Source: Euperipatoides rowelli (taxonomy: Eukaryota > Onychophora > Udeonychophora > Euonychophora > Peripatopsidae). Taken from it: 12,533 nucleotides of DNA. Position 1 is the first letter of the stretch, and every line of letters starts with the position of its first letter. A program made the translations under genes and the position numbers. Of the stretch, positions 1 to 7,034 are shown piece by piece. The notes beneath the pieces were generated by a model. That model was not told the DNA's origin. It searched no databases and saw only the letters and a program-made list of their open reading frames with translations. The DNA is taken from NCBI GenBank assembly GCA_003024985.2, contig PXIH01S0002854.1; one strand, given 5' to 3'.

Positions 1-16
1 TATTGTTAAAAAAAAA

Positions 17-43
17 GAATTTACTGTGATTCGCAGTAAATTC
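17..43. repeat. Perfect 10-bp inverted repeat (hairpin)
   Basis: GAATTTACTG (17-26) and CAGTAAATTC (34-43) are exact reverse complements around a 7-nt loop. Runs of A lie to the left and AT-rich DNA to the right. On the minus strand it lies just 3' of the SINE at 61-240, so it may belong to that element's tail or be part of a small inverted-repeat element cut by the window edge. Confidence 0.6.
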
Positions 44-60
44 ATTTTAATTAATTATAG

Positions 61-240
61 AGAGTAATAATGAACAGGTTCCTTTTTGCGCCAGTATGCT
101 TGGTTAAAAAAACCCTAGTCAAAGCTGAGAAGCCAGGGAACGTTCCATAACCGGCAGAGCTGGGACGCGAACCTGTGGTACTTCCCAGCATATGTCTATG
201 ACACAAATCCAGTCAGCATCGCTACAGACTGGACCAAAAT
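61..240 (-). mobile_element. tRNA-derived SINE, copy 1
   Basis: On the minus strand this reads as a degenerate tRNA head. An A-box-like TGGTCCAGTCTG (236-225) is followed by a B-box-like GGTTCGCGTCC (173-163), close to the pol III consensus GGTTCGANTCC. A 7-bp stem, GCTGGGA with TCCCAGC, brackets the B box. It aligns collinearly with a second segment at 7313-7439. Both contain AACAGGTTCCT (73-83 and 7313-7323), GTTCC with TAAC, a CGC-AACCTGT block and CAGCATATG (186-194 and 7431-7439), over 122 and 127 nt. Two dispersed copies with tRNA-like promoter boxes support a SINE rather than a functional tRNA: no acceptor stem or full cloverleaf forms. The 5' and 3' ends are approximate. Confidence 0.6.
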
Positions 241-312
241 ATCATTACTTTCAAACTCCTTTATAGACTTTTTCCAAGCTTCCTGAATATCTTCCAGAGA
301 GATGACACTGAC
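196..312 (-). other. Short open frame of unknown origin running into the SINE
   Basis: A 38-codon frame on the minus strand is open from an in-frame TAA upstream to a TAG at 198-196. It reads in part LEDIQEAWKKSIKEFESND, which looks amphipathic and protein-like. It has no ATG at its beginning; a terminal exon would need an acceptor such as the AG at 314-313, which has a T-rich stretch farther upstream. The last 14 residues or so fall inside the SINE. It may be a chance frame, a remnant of an older coding segment into which the SINE inserted, or a terminal exon that gained its stop from the SINE. I do not recognise the family. Confidence 0.2.
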
Positions 313-328
313 CTTTAACCTTTAACCT
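309..328 (-). promoter_or_regulatory. Three direct AGGTTA/AGGTCA half-sites, DR1 spacing
   Basis: The minus strand reads AGGTTA-A-AGGTTA-A-AGGTCA. These are three hexamers each separated by one base, which is the DR1 arrangement bound by RXR/USP-, HNF4- and COUP-type nuclear receptors. Only the last hexamer is the exact AGGTCA consensus. It could equally be a short tandem duplication in low-complexity DNA. Function is unproven. Confidence 0.25.
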
Positions 329-330
329 TC

Positions 331-1284
331 AAATCTCCAAGAAAAAAAAAAAACACATTTTTTTTTATGTAAGTTATTTTTTTTTTTTTTTATTGTAAAA
401 CTAAAAATTAGGATAAACCTAATATTTTCTGAATTTATTTACTTTTATATTTTAGATAGTAAGTTGAAAAAACGTGCTTAGCATTCTTTAAAAAATTTAA
501 ATATATTTTATTATTGGGAAAGCCCATTTCAATAATTTTTTAGAGTAATTTTCTTAGCAGCAACACGTCTTACTGTAATATAGTTAAACATGATTGTTGT
601 CAAATTTTTATAAATGAACTAAATAATTGTGAAAAAAACAAATAGTTTTAAACATTTTTTTTCATAAAAAGAAAAATAATATGTCTAAAATATTTTTAAT
701 GAACATTTTAACAATGTTGAGAGTCTAATTTACTCTCGTTGTTGTAGTCAGTTTTAGTTTTTCTTCACATGTCATTTTTTTAAAAAATCTTTTATAAATA
801 TTATTTTTTTTTCATATTATTGTTATTGTCATTTGTCATTTGTTTTTTTTGTTAGGAATTTATGTATGATTGTCTGAAATGGTGAGTACTCTAGCTGCCT
901 AGATATTTGAACCCAAAATATGATGATGTAGCTTGTAATGTATTAAATTTGTATATTGTTAAAGCAAAAACTCATGTAGTCTAAAATTAAATATTTTCAA
1001 TTTATCTTTCCCCTAAAATAAAATATTTTAGCCTACTTGATGTTTTTTTTTTAATTATTTACAGATTGTCTGATCAAAACTTTAAATTATAAAGATTGAG
1101 TACTTTTGTTACCTAAAATTGGAAAATTGTCTTATCTATTTCAATGATGTGCATCAAATACATTCTTATTTATTCTTACTCATTTGAACTTTACATTTAT
1201 TTTTGAGATATACTTTGTATATTATAAAGACGCCATTGCATAAGAGCAAAATAAGTTAAATACTTTTACACTCAGAAAACACTA
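331..1284. other. AT-rich stretch without a gene
   Basis: No gene is visible. It contains long A and T homopolymers (about 340-395, 785-860, 1040-1053) and a short tandem GTCATTT (829-843). The right part (about 1150-1284) lies 3' of the Jockey/CR1-like LINE stop codon and is probably that element's 3' UTR. Neither strand shows a frame with recognisable protein motifs. Confidence 0.5.
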
Positions 1285-2940
1285 TCAACATAAAAATATA
1301 TTATATAAATATGTGTTCGCATTATTGTTAAAAGAATTCAATGATGATAAATCGATTACACAATTTGGCAAGATATTCCATTCTTAAATGACACGATTAG
1401 TTACAAAATAGTATCTAAGCTTCAGTCTTACATGATTTACAGCCAGTTTAAAATAGTGTCCTCTAGTGATCCAAATATCAGACAATTTAAAAAGAAAAAC
1501 AGGATTATAGTTTAATACTACATTTTTATATACAAATATCACATTTCCAGGTAGTTTTATAATTGATGGAGTAAAAATACCATCAATAAATTTTATGAAG
1601 AAAACCATTCAGTTTAATTTGATTACCCAAGTTAACAAATGATTAAACTGAGGAATAATAGTCAATATAGGTTGCAAATAACATTATATATCTATATAAA
1701 TGTCAGAAATTCATTAAGAAAACACACTTTTCAATATAATCTTTTTAAATAACTTAGAAAACAGATAATCAATATGTGATGAGAAATACATGCATCATCC
1801 ACAATAAATTACTCCCAAATCTATGAATGTATGATTGAACAACCTCTATCACAAAACCACCTATTTAAAATACAAGATTAAAATAAATAAATAAATCTTC
1901 CATAAGTAAACACTTAAATTTTGAATAATCAATATTTAAAGCATTTGCATACATCCATGAAGAAAACAAATCACCCTGACTCTAAAAATGCCCAACCTTA
2001 TAAGGCCCATCCAAAGTAGAAAATATTTTTATAACATCTGCATATCTAACAATAGATCTATTGTCAAAAGGAAGGCAATGCACATCATAAATATACAAAT
2101 TATGTTAAATGGCAGAGAGAACCAGCCTTGAGGAAGACCACAGTTTCTCCAACTAACATTAGAGATAATCCACCAATTTTAGTATAAAATGGGCGATCAG
2201 TTAAAAATTCCAATAACCAACCACATAAAATGTTAAGAATTTTCATATTAATCAATTTAACAATCAAACGATCTTTGCAAGATAGGTTGAATGCACTAGA
2301 TAATTCAAAAAATATTATCACTAGTTTATGATCTTTATCCTTCAAGTTAGTTCAAATATTTATTATAAGCTGATAGAAAACAAGTTTCCAAGAAGAGCCA
2401 GACAGAAAACCTTGCTGTTGCATACTTACTCTAGATTAATGTCAATATTATGGCCTTAGCAATATCAATACAATTTCTCAACATTTTTTGCAATATTGTT
2501 GGTTATACTGATAGGACTATAATGTAACAGTTCATGACGGTCAACTTTCATAAAAATCAGTCTAATTATTGTCTCCTTCCTTAAACAAGAAATCCTACCG
2601 GAACAAAGAGACATTTTAAATAACTTAAAAATAATGCAACAAAATTCATTTGAAAATTTTATTATTAAAAAATAATATTCCCCAATACCAATAACAAAAG
2701 AATTCTTCATTCCCTTGATAATATCATAAATCATAGAAAAATCCACCGAATCAGTTAAACAATTAGTAGGCTATCATAATTATCAAACAAATTATTCACA
2801 ACATTTTAATTAATAACACAAGAACTATTATATGTCTCAATAAAAATATTCCCATTATCACGTGGGTCATCAATAATATCATTCATTTTAATATAGTTGA
2901 GGGTCTCATCATTTACACCCCTAGACGCCCTATATATACG
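1285..2940 (-). pseudogene. Dead Jockey/CR1-group LINE, 3' part of ORF2 (reverse transcriptase)
   Basis: This is a degraded copy of a non-LTR retrotransposon ORF2, read 2940 to 1285. A linker frame (about 2940-2750) leads into RT fingers with a run ending YSPISITNNIAKNVEKLY, where the consensus has NYRPISI (about 2500). Next come an FFELSSAF segment, where LSSAFD is expected, and FLTDRPFYTKIG (about 2190-2330). A GLPQG motif (about 2140) precedes a frameshift. The catalytic YxDD box has become YADV (2044-2033), so the second aspartate is lost. Downstream lie a QGDL-like thumb segment and a C-terminal frame (1608-1285) with YNPVF and EWNILPN motifs typical of this group's tail, interrupted by TAA before EWN. 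The stop is TGA at 1287-1285. The endonuclease domain is absent, so the copy is 5'-truncated. The assignment to Jockey versus CR1/L2 is by motif only. Confidence 0.8.
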
Positions 2941-3628
2941 ATTTAATAAAAACCATATTATTTAGCCTAATGTTAATAATATTGCTTATAGAGATGAGTT
3001 AATACATGAATGTTCATTGTATTTTGAGACTTAAAATCAATTAAACCTTCTTTAACAATGGGTAGGGACGTGTATAAATAAATTATTACATAATTGTTCT
3101 ATCTTGATTAACTTTCGAGAGATAGTCCTATTAGTAAACAACATAAAAGGATGTTCAAAATATTATTTTTTTCATTAGACAGAGGTCATCATAAATTAGT
3201 GGAAAAATTCTAAGATGAATTTTTATGAAAACGTTGACAAATTTGTGGATAGATTAATTTTTTACAGTTTACAAGATGTAGTTTATAGTTTACTGTATAA
3301 AATTTTAGATATAGGCCTATTATATACTTAACTGTTTGCCTTTATTTTATAATGTTATCATTAAAGCAACAAATAAATTCATTTTTAAAAGTAATTGCCT
3401 CTGTTAAGATTTTAGAAACTTTATAATTGCTATTTAATATAGACTTAAAATTAGTTTTTTTAATAACTATTACATTTCTTGACAAGCTTTGATAATTGAA
3501 TTAAATTAATTTTACACTGATTAATCCTAATCTACAGTACCTTAAGTTCTTCATAAAATACATTTATTGTAAGATAATCATTTGACTAAATGATTAAAAA
3601 AGAAAGTATTATTAAATGTTTAAAAATG
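2941..3628. other. AT-rich stretch, no recognisable gene
   Basis: The left end (to about 3140) may be the upstream edge of the LINE copy, but its translations are too broken to place. The rest, to 3628, is AT-rich with no frame or RNA signature that I recognise on either strand. Confidence 0.4.
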
Positions 3629-3787
3629 TTAATACAGGAGTTGATTTTTTAGAATGTAATATAATAATTCATGTTGTATCTGTTGCACTTTTTTAATATG
3701 TTCCACATCAATAAGTTTCAGTTTTTCATATATAGCCTGCACCAACCACCACCAATATGCTATAAAAGAACAAACGTAATTAAACAT
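3629..3787 (-). CDS. Small open reading frame, 52 codons, unknown
   Basis: An intact ATG-to-TAA frame on the minus strand starts at 3787 and stops at 3631-3629. The product has a hydrophobic, aromatic N-terminus with a YWWW run near residue 13, then a charged helical stretch containing EKLKLIDVEHIKK that could form a coiled coil. A good 3' splice site, TTTGTTCTTTTATAG, lies inside the frame (AG at 3761-3760), so the real object may be an exon starting at 3759. It does not continue the chitin deacetylase exon: that join (phase 2) would put a stop after about ten codons. I do not recognise a family. Its length is within chance expectation for this composition. Confidence 0.2.
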   Translation of the reverse strand: MFNYVCSFIAYWWWLVQAIYEKLKLIDVEHIKKVQQIQHELLYYILKNQLLY

Positions 3788-4090
3788 TAAAACAACAAGA
3801 CACAAGATAGGCTATCCAAGTAAAGGATCTATTATCTGAGCATATGGTGGAACTAAGAGTTATGGCCAATGTCAGCAGGTCATCGGTGGAAGGAATCAAC
3901 TGAGTTAAATGAAATGCCTCAAATTCAGGTGGTGGCATGCTAGGTTTGGGATTCCGGGCAAATCTGAAGATTCTATAATACACAAATAGATGCCTATAGA
4001 GAGCTCTCCAACCCCATTAACAAACCATTGAAACCTGCAAAAGGTAAACCTTGTGCTTCCATTGTTTGAATCCCTTTTAATATATTTCAT
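3780..4090 (-). other. Protein-like fragments of unknown origin
   Basis: Overlapping minus-strand frames here contain segments that look less random than the AT-rich surroundings. One (3983-3780) includes MPPPEFEAFHLTQLIPSTDD. Another (4062-3994) starts MEAQGLPFAGFNGLLMG and ends at TAG. A third frame (4090-3905) overlaps both. The segment is richer in G+C than its flanks. No known domain is recognised, and the frames cannot be linked without assuming frameshifts or introns. It could be a decayed gene or a mobile-element fragment. Confidence 0.2.
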
Positions 4091-4690
4091 TAAAGTTATT
4101 TTTTCAATTCATTCAGTAAAAGTATACACTGGACTGCTAGCTAGATCATTCTATTGTTAAGCTGTCTTTTTAAAGTATATAGATTAATTATAATTGCAGT
4201 TCAGATTAATTTAGAATAGGCTAGGCAGGATGCTCATTATGCTTTTTTTTTCAAGTTTTGATATCTTTTAATGTTACTTTTAATTACATTACACTCCTCT
4301 TTGTGAAAAAAATAATTATGGGGTTGAGATTCTAGTGGTGGTGATAAAAAATAAATATTGATTTATCTAGAATCGAAATTAGTATTCTATTGAGTAAAAA
4401 CTTCACTCAGGAAAAAGATGGTCCTGGACACTTCCAATCAGATCTTGGGAAACTCCCAAGTTAAAAAATCACATAAACAGGAAATAACTCACGATCTCCT
4501 CTACTCAGGATAACAAGAGTTTTGGTTCCAGTCTGGGATTTTCCCACAATTACAGTCCAGATATGGAAGAGGAGTAAGAATTATAATTTTCTATCTAATA
4601 TTGAATGATTTGGTAAAATATAAGTTTTAAAAACAAAATCAAGATGTTTAAAAATATTATATGCATTATGTTAGCCTTATGTTTACTGAC
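4091..4690. other. Non-coding, presumably the next chitin deacetylase intron
   Basis: This lies 3' of the catalytic exon on its sense (minus) strand and begins with a consensus donor (GTCAGT, 4690-4685). I searched it for the expected continuation of the deacetylase motif (a serine, then histidine) and found none. A less AT-rich patch at 4400-4570 holds two small hairpins: CTTGGGA-AAC-TCCCAAG (4444-4460) and TGGGA-TTT-TCCCA (about 4534-4546). No gene is seen. Confidence 0.45.
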
Positions 4691-5012
4691 CTGATAGAAT
4701 GGGATGCTATTTCATGTCCTTCTATGTAAAGATTTTTTACAAGATAATAATCTGTATATTCATGAGACACAAAAAATGTTCCTGTGATGGGGCAGCCATT
4801 TGGGTTTTTGCGTTTTTTATGGAAAATAACCGAATATGCCCTTTCATTTAATGTGTTGACAGCATCATCAAATGTTAACATAATAATCTGTGGTACTTGT
4901 GAGAGTGGCAAATTTCCTGGAATTGCGGTACCATCTGAACTACAGAAACAATCAGGCAAAACACATTCAGTTGTATTACATTCTGGCACTTCGTAAGAGT
5001 TTACATCTTGGT
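4691..5012 (-). CDS. Chitin deacetylase, catalytic-domain exon (partial gene)
   Basis: This internal exon encodes the start of a carbohydrate esterase family 4 (polysaccharide deacetylase) domain. Secreted arthropod enzymes of this family remove acetyl groups from chitin in cuticle or tracheal matrix. In order it shows a cysteine-rich lead (VPECNTTECVLPDCFCSSDG), then TFDDAVN, CE4 motif 1 with the catalytic base and metal-binding aspartates. KNPNGCPITGTFFVSHEYTD follows, and it ends GHEIASHSI, the start of motif 2, which carries a metal-binding histidine. The acceptor is TTAATTCTAG (AG at 5014-5013) behind a T-rich tract. The donor is AG|GTCAGT (4691|4690). The exon is 322 nt, entering in phase 1 and leaving in phase 2, so motif 2 is split by the intron. 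The frame is intact. Motifs 3-5 must lie on exons I cannot find. The upstream in-frame ATGs lie in intron and are not the start. An LDLa-bearing family member (insect CDA1/2/3-like) is likely; the exact orthologue is unknown. Confidence 0.9.
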
Positions 5013-5144
5013 CTAGAATTAAAAAAAAATTGAAAACAATATTATGAAACAATAGTAAAAATATTATTTTGAACATCATAGATTTCATTTTGCAAGTGGG
5101 TAGAGTGGGTAACGTGAGAAACACTTGGGAGCAATATTTCACTA

Positions 5145-5173
5145 GGGGTAGGAAGGGGTAAGGGGGGAGTGGG
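5145..5173 (+). other. G-rich tract with G-quadruplex potential
   Basis: Four G runs (4, 4, 6 and 3 G) are separated by loops of 6, 3 and 3 bases, which satisfies the usual G3+ N1-7 pattern on the plus strand. Further GGGT repeats precede it (about 5096-5120). It lies 130 nt upstream of the catalytic exon's splice acceptor. The RNA of that gene is C-rich here, so any quadruplex would form in the template DNA strand. Confidence 0.5.
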
Positions 5174-5202
5174 TAAAACTATATAATTCTTGTTACCATG
5201 TA

Positions 5203-5304
5203 TATGAAGAATTCTTCATACTGGGTATCAATAATACATTAAGTGATTAATCAGGATAATCACCCAATGAACTATTGGTATGAAGTATGAAGAATTCTTC
5301 ATAC
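5203..5304. repeat. Pair of GAAGAATTCTTC palindromes in a compact inverted-repeat cluster
   Basis: TATGAAGAATTCTTCATA (5203-5220, 18 nt) and its 20-nt extension flanked by G and C (5285-5304) are perfect palindromes sharing the same core. Between them sits a 7-bp hairpin, GTGATTA with TAATCAC (5243-5263). GGTATGAAG at about 5278 pairs with CTTCATACC at 5298-5306. The arrangement resembles a small foldback or MITE-like element inside the intron. No transposase and no clear target duplication are visible. Confidence 0.5.
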
Positions 5305-5686
5305 CACGAGCGATTTGCTCCATGCATTGGATACAATCATTCAACATACTGTACAAGCTCCCCAGTAGTAGATTCGCCAATCTTCAGCTGGTACAACTAA
5401 AGATTGCTGCAAGTCTAACTACCTATTATAATGGTGGTAGATACTAAATGCTTATGATTACTTATCATGATTCAAATATTAAAAAAGTTTTAAAAATTCA
5501 TTAAAGATGAAGAGCGTAACTATATAAGTTGATTATTCATTCAAGCTATCTTGAAATATATTACTAAAAAATATATTTACCAAACTTTACAGATTTAATT
5601 ATTTAAATATGAAATATATTCTTAAATATTATTTCTCTAATAATTAATAGATAATATTTTGTACAATTAAGACCACTGGCGACAGT

Positions 5687-5719
5687 GTTGGCCATCAAGC
5701 CATGAGTTGGCCATCAAGC
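5687..5719. repeat. Tandem direct repeat of a 14-mer
   Basis: GTTGGCCATCAAGC occurs at 5687-5700 and again at 5706-5719, separated by CATGA (period 19). The sequence is G+C-richer than its surroundings. It could be a recent local duplication or a paired protein-binding site. No function can be assigned. Confidence 0.6.
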
Positions 5720-6058
5720 GTCTTATCCCCTTTAATCCAAAAGCAGACAATAGCGTGATTACTGTCACTTTATTGAACTACTTACTGTAGGGTGTAGATT
5801 GGTGATTTTTTATTTTTATTTTTTCCGTTTTACCCTTAAACCTAACGTTGAAGCGTAAATCCTACAAGACAATAATTAACTATGGCCAACTCTGATGATA
5901 ATATTTTATAGACCGTTTTCATTCTGTAATATATAAAAAAAAAACTTACTGGACTAAAAGGAAATGTTAGGTTTATATAGTATCTTTATACATATTAATT
6001 TTCAATAACTAAAATTATTAAAAATAGTTTAATAAATGCTATTGTTTAAAAAGTAGAT

Positions 6059-6079
6059 CCAAGATGGCGGCAGGTAACA
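6059..6079 (+). promoter_or_regulatory. CCAAGATGGCGGC (YY1-like) with adjacent CAG|GTAACA
   Basis: CCAAGATGGCGGC matches the core of the YY1/Pho-type element (AAnATGGCGGC), often found near transcription starts and also resembling a good start-codon context. It runs directly into CAG|GTAACA, a plausible splice donor on the plus strand, so it could also be a very short first coding exon (Met-Ala-Ala). No downstream plus-strand exon is recognised. It may be carried by a mobile element. Confidence 0.3.
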
Positions 6080-6534
6080 AGAATTCTATAATTCGGCCAT
6101 GGACTGCATGGGCCAAATATTATATTTAGGAGACAATAGATTAGACGTATAAAAAAGTAAGTATTTATTGTAAACACATAATTGTAATTGTATAAACTTG
6201 TGTATGCAAGTGTATAATATTATGTAAGCTAATACAGCTGAACTATACGTTCAGAATGTTATTGGAATTGATATGTACTACTAAGGTAACTAATCGGAAA
6301 TAGATAACCTGCAGGTTGTGATTGTTTTTTTAAAGTGGCCCAACTATAGAGAGAGGTCATGTTCATGTTCAATATTTATATGTTTCCACCCTGCTTTCTA
6401 AGTATGTGGTTTGGGGTTTTGCAATAATAAACAAACTATGTTTATTAGACATTATTATTAATACAGTTTAAATGAAATACTAGGTATTTAAAAAAAAAAA
6501 AAAACTTGATGAAGAAATAAAAAATCTACCGAAC

Positions 6535-6720
6535 CACAAAATAGCTCATCGGTGCCTTGGGGGCAATCCGGTTTCCCATCACAAAACTGTTCTTTTTCTA
6601 TACAAAAGTCTCTAGTAGCACATGGTAAAAGGTCTGCCTCACAAAGTGGAGCATGTGTTCTAAAGTCAGTACTATTGTTGTTTGTCCACCACTCTTCTTT
6701 ACTGTTATTAGAAGCAGGGG
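6535..6720 (-). CDS. Chitin deacetylase, LDL-receptor class A domain exon (partial gene)
   Basis: This 186-nt exon is symmetric phase 1-1, the usual arrangement for shuffled LDLa modules. It starts after a strong acceptor (TTGTTCTTTCAG, AG at 6722-6721). It encodes a short polar linker rich in Asn and Ser, including NNST, a possible N-glycosylation site, and then one LDLa repeat. All six cysteines are present (in CEADLLPC, DFC, QFC, PDC and LFC). The calcium-binding acidic pattern is intact in CDGKPDCPQGTDE. LDLa repeats in chitin deacetylases lie between an N-terminal chitin-binding peritrophin-type domain and the deacetylase, and that order is kept here: the catalytic exon follows at 5012. 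The donor choice (GTTCGG at 6534) rests on phase and cysteine spacing; GTAGAT six bases on is a better consensus but the wrong phase. No chitin-binding exon is visible in the remaining 5.8 kb upstream on this strand. Confidence 0.88.
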
Positions 6721-7034
6721 CTGAAAGAACAAAATAATTGGATATATTTATTATACAAGAAAATGTGAGATTTAAACATATAATTTCATTTGTTATTATT
6801 AGGTTGTATGGATTCATAAAATGAGAAATAGAATGAAACTTTAAAATATGAATTTTATTTATTTCAATTTCTACAGTAATAAAACTAATAAAATGATTAT
6901 TAACCCTCGGTTCCCACACATATATTTTTCTTAAACAGATACCACACTGGGGTATATTTTACCATAATTTTAAATGGCTCAATAAAAATATTAAAAAGTA
7001 AATTTTAAGTCAATTTTTTTTCACCGCATAAAAG
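6721..7034. other. Intron sequence 5' of the LDLa exon
   Basis: The minus-strand frame of the LDLa exon stays open here back to 6919, but the splice acceptor at 6722-6721 and the loss of domain-like composition show it is intron. No other gene is seen before the RTE copy begins. Confidence 0.5.

Larger units (their letters stand above)
5013..6534 (-). other. Intron between the LDLa and deacetylase exons
   Basis: This 1522-nt interval is bounded on the minus strand by a GT at 6534-6533 (GTTCGG, a weak donor) and AG at 5014-5013. Removing it joins G with AC to make GAC (Asp). The resulting spacing C-D-Q-D-V-N-S-Y-E-V-P-E-C matches, by recollection of the family, the linker between the last LDLa cysteine and the next cysteine in arthropod chitin deacetylases. 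A better-looking donor (GTAGAT, 6529) would leave the wrong phase. The intron contains a G-rich tract, two palindromes, a tandem 14-mer and a YY1-like site, listed separately. No gene was seen in the rest (5305-5686, 5720-6058 and 6080-6534). Confidence 0.7.

Noticed and set aside
163-236. A functional tRNA gene
   Set aside because: Only A- and B-box-like sequences are recognisable; no acceptor stem or complete cloverleaf, and a related diverged copy exists at 7313-7439.
3741-3759. Segment with YWWW as the next chitin deacetylase exon
   Set aside because: Joining in phase 2 from the previous exon gives a stop after about ten codons and lacks the expected His of motif 2.
4784-4996. Plus-strand 70-codon ORF
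   Set aside because: Shadow of the chitin deacetylase exon on the opposite strand, which has clear CE4 motifs.
5013-5142. Met start with hydrophobic stretch just upstream of the deacetylase domain, resembling a signal peptide
   Set aside because: A T-rich tract and AG acceptor at 5014-5013 show it is intron; the LDLa exon joins in frame instead.
6552-6737. Plus-strand 61-codon ORF
   Set aside because: Shadow of the LDLa exon on the opposite strand.
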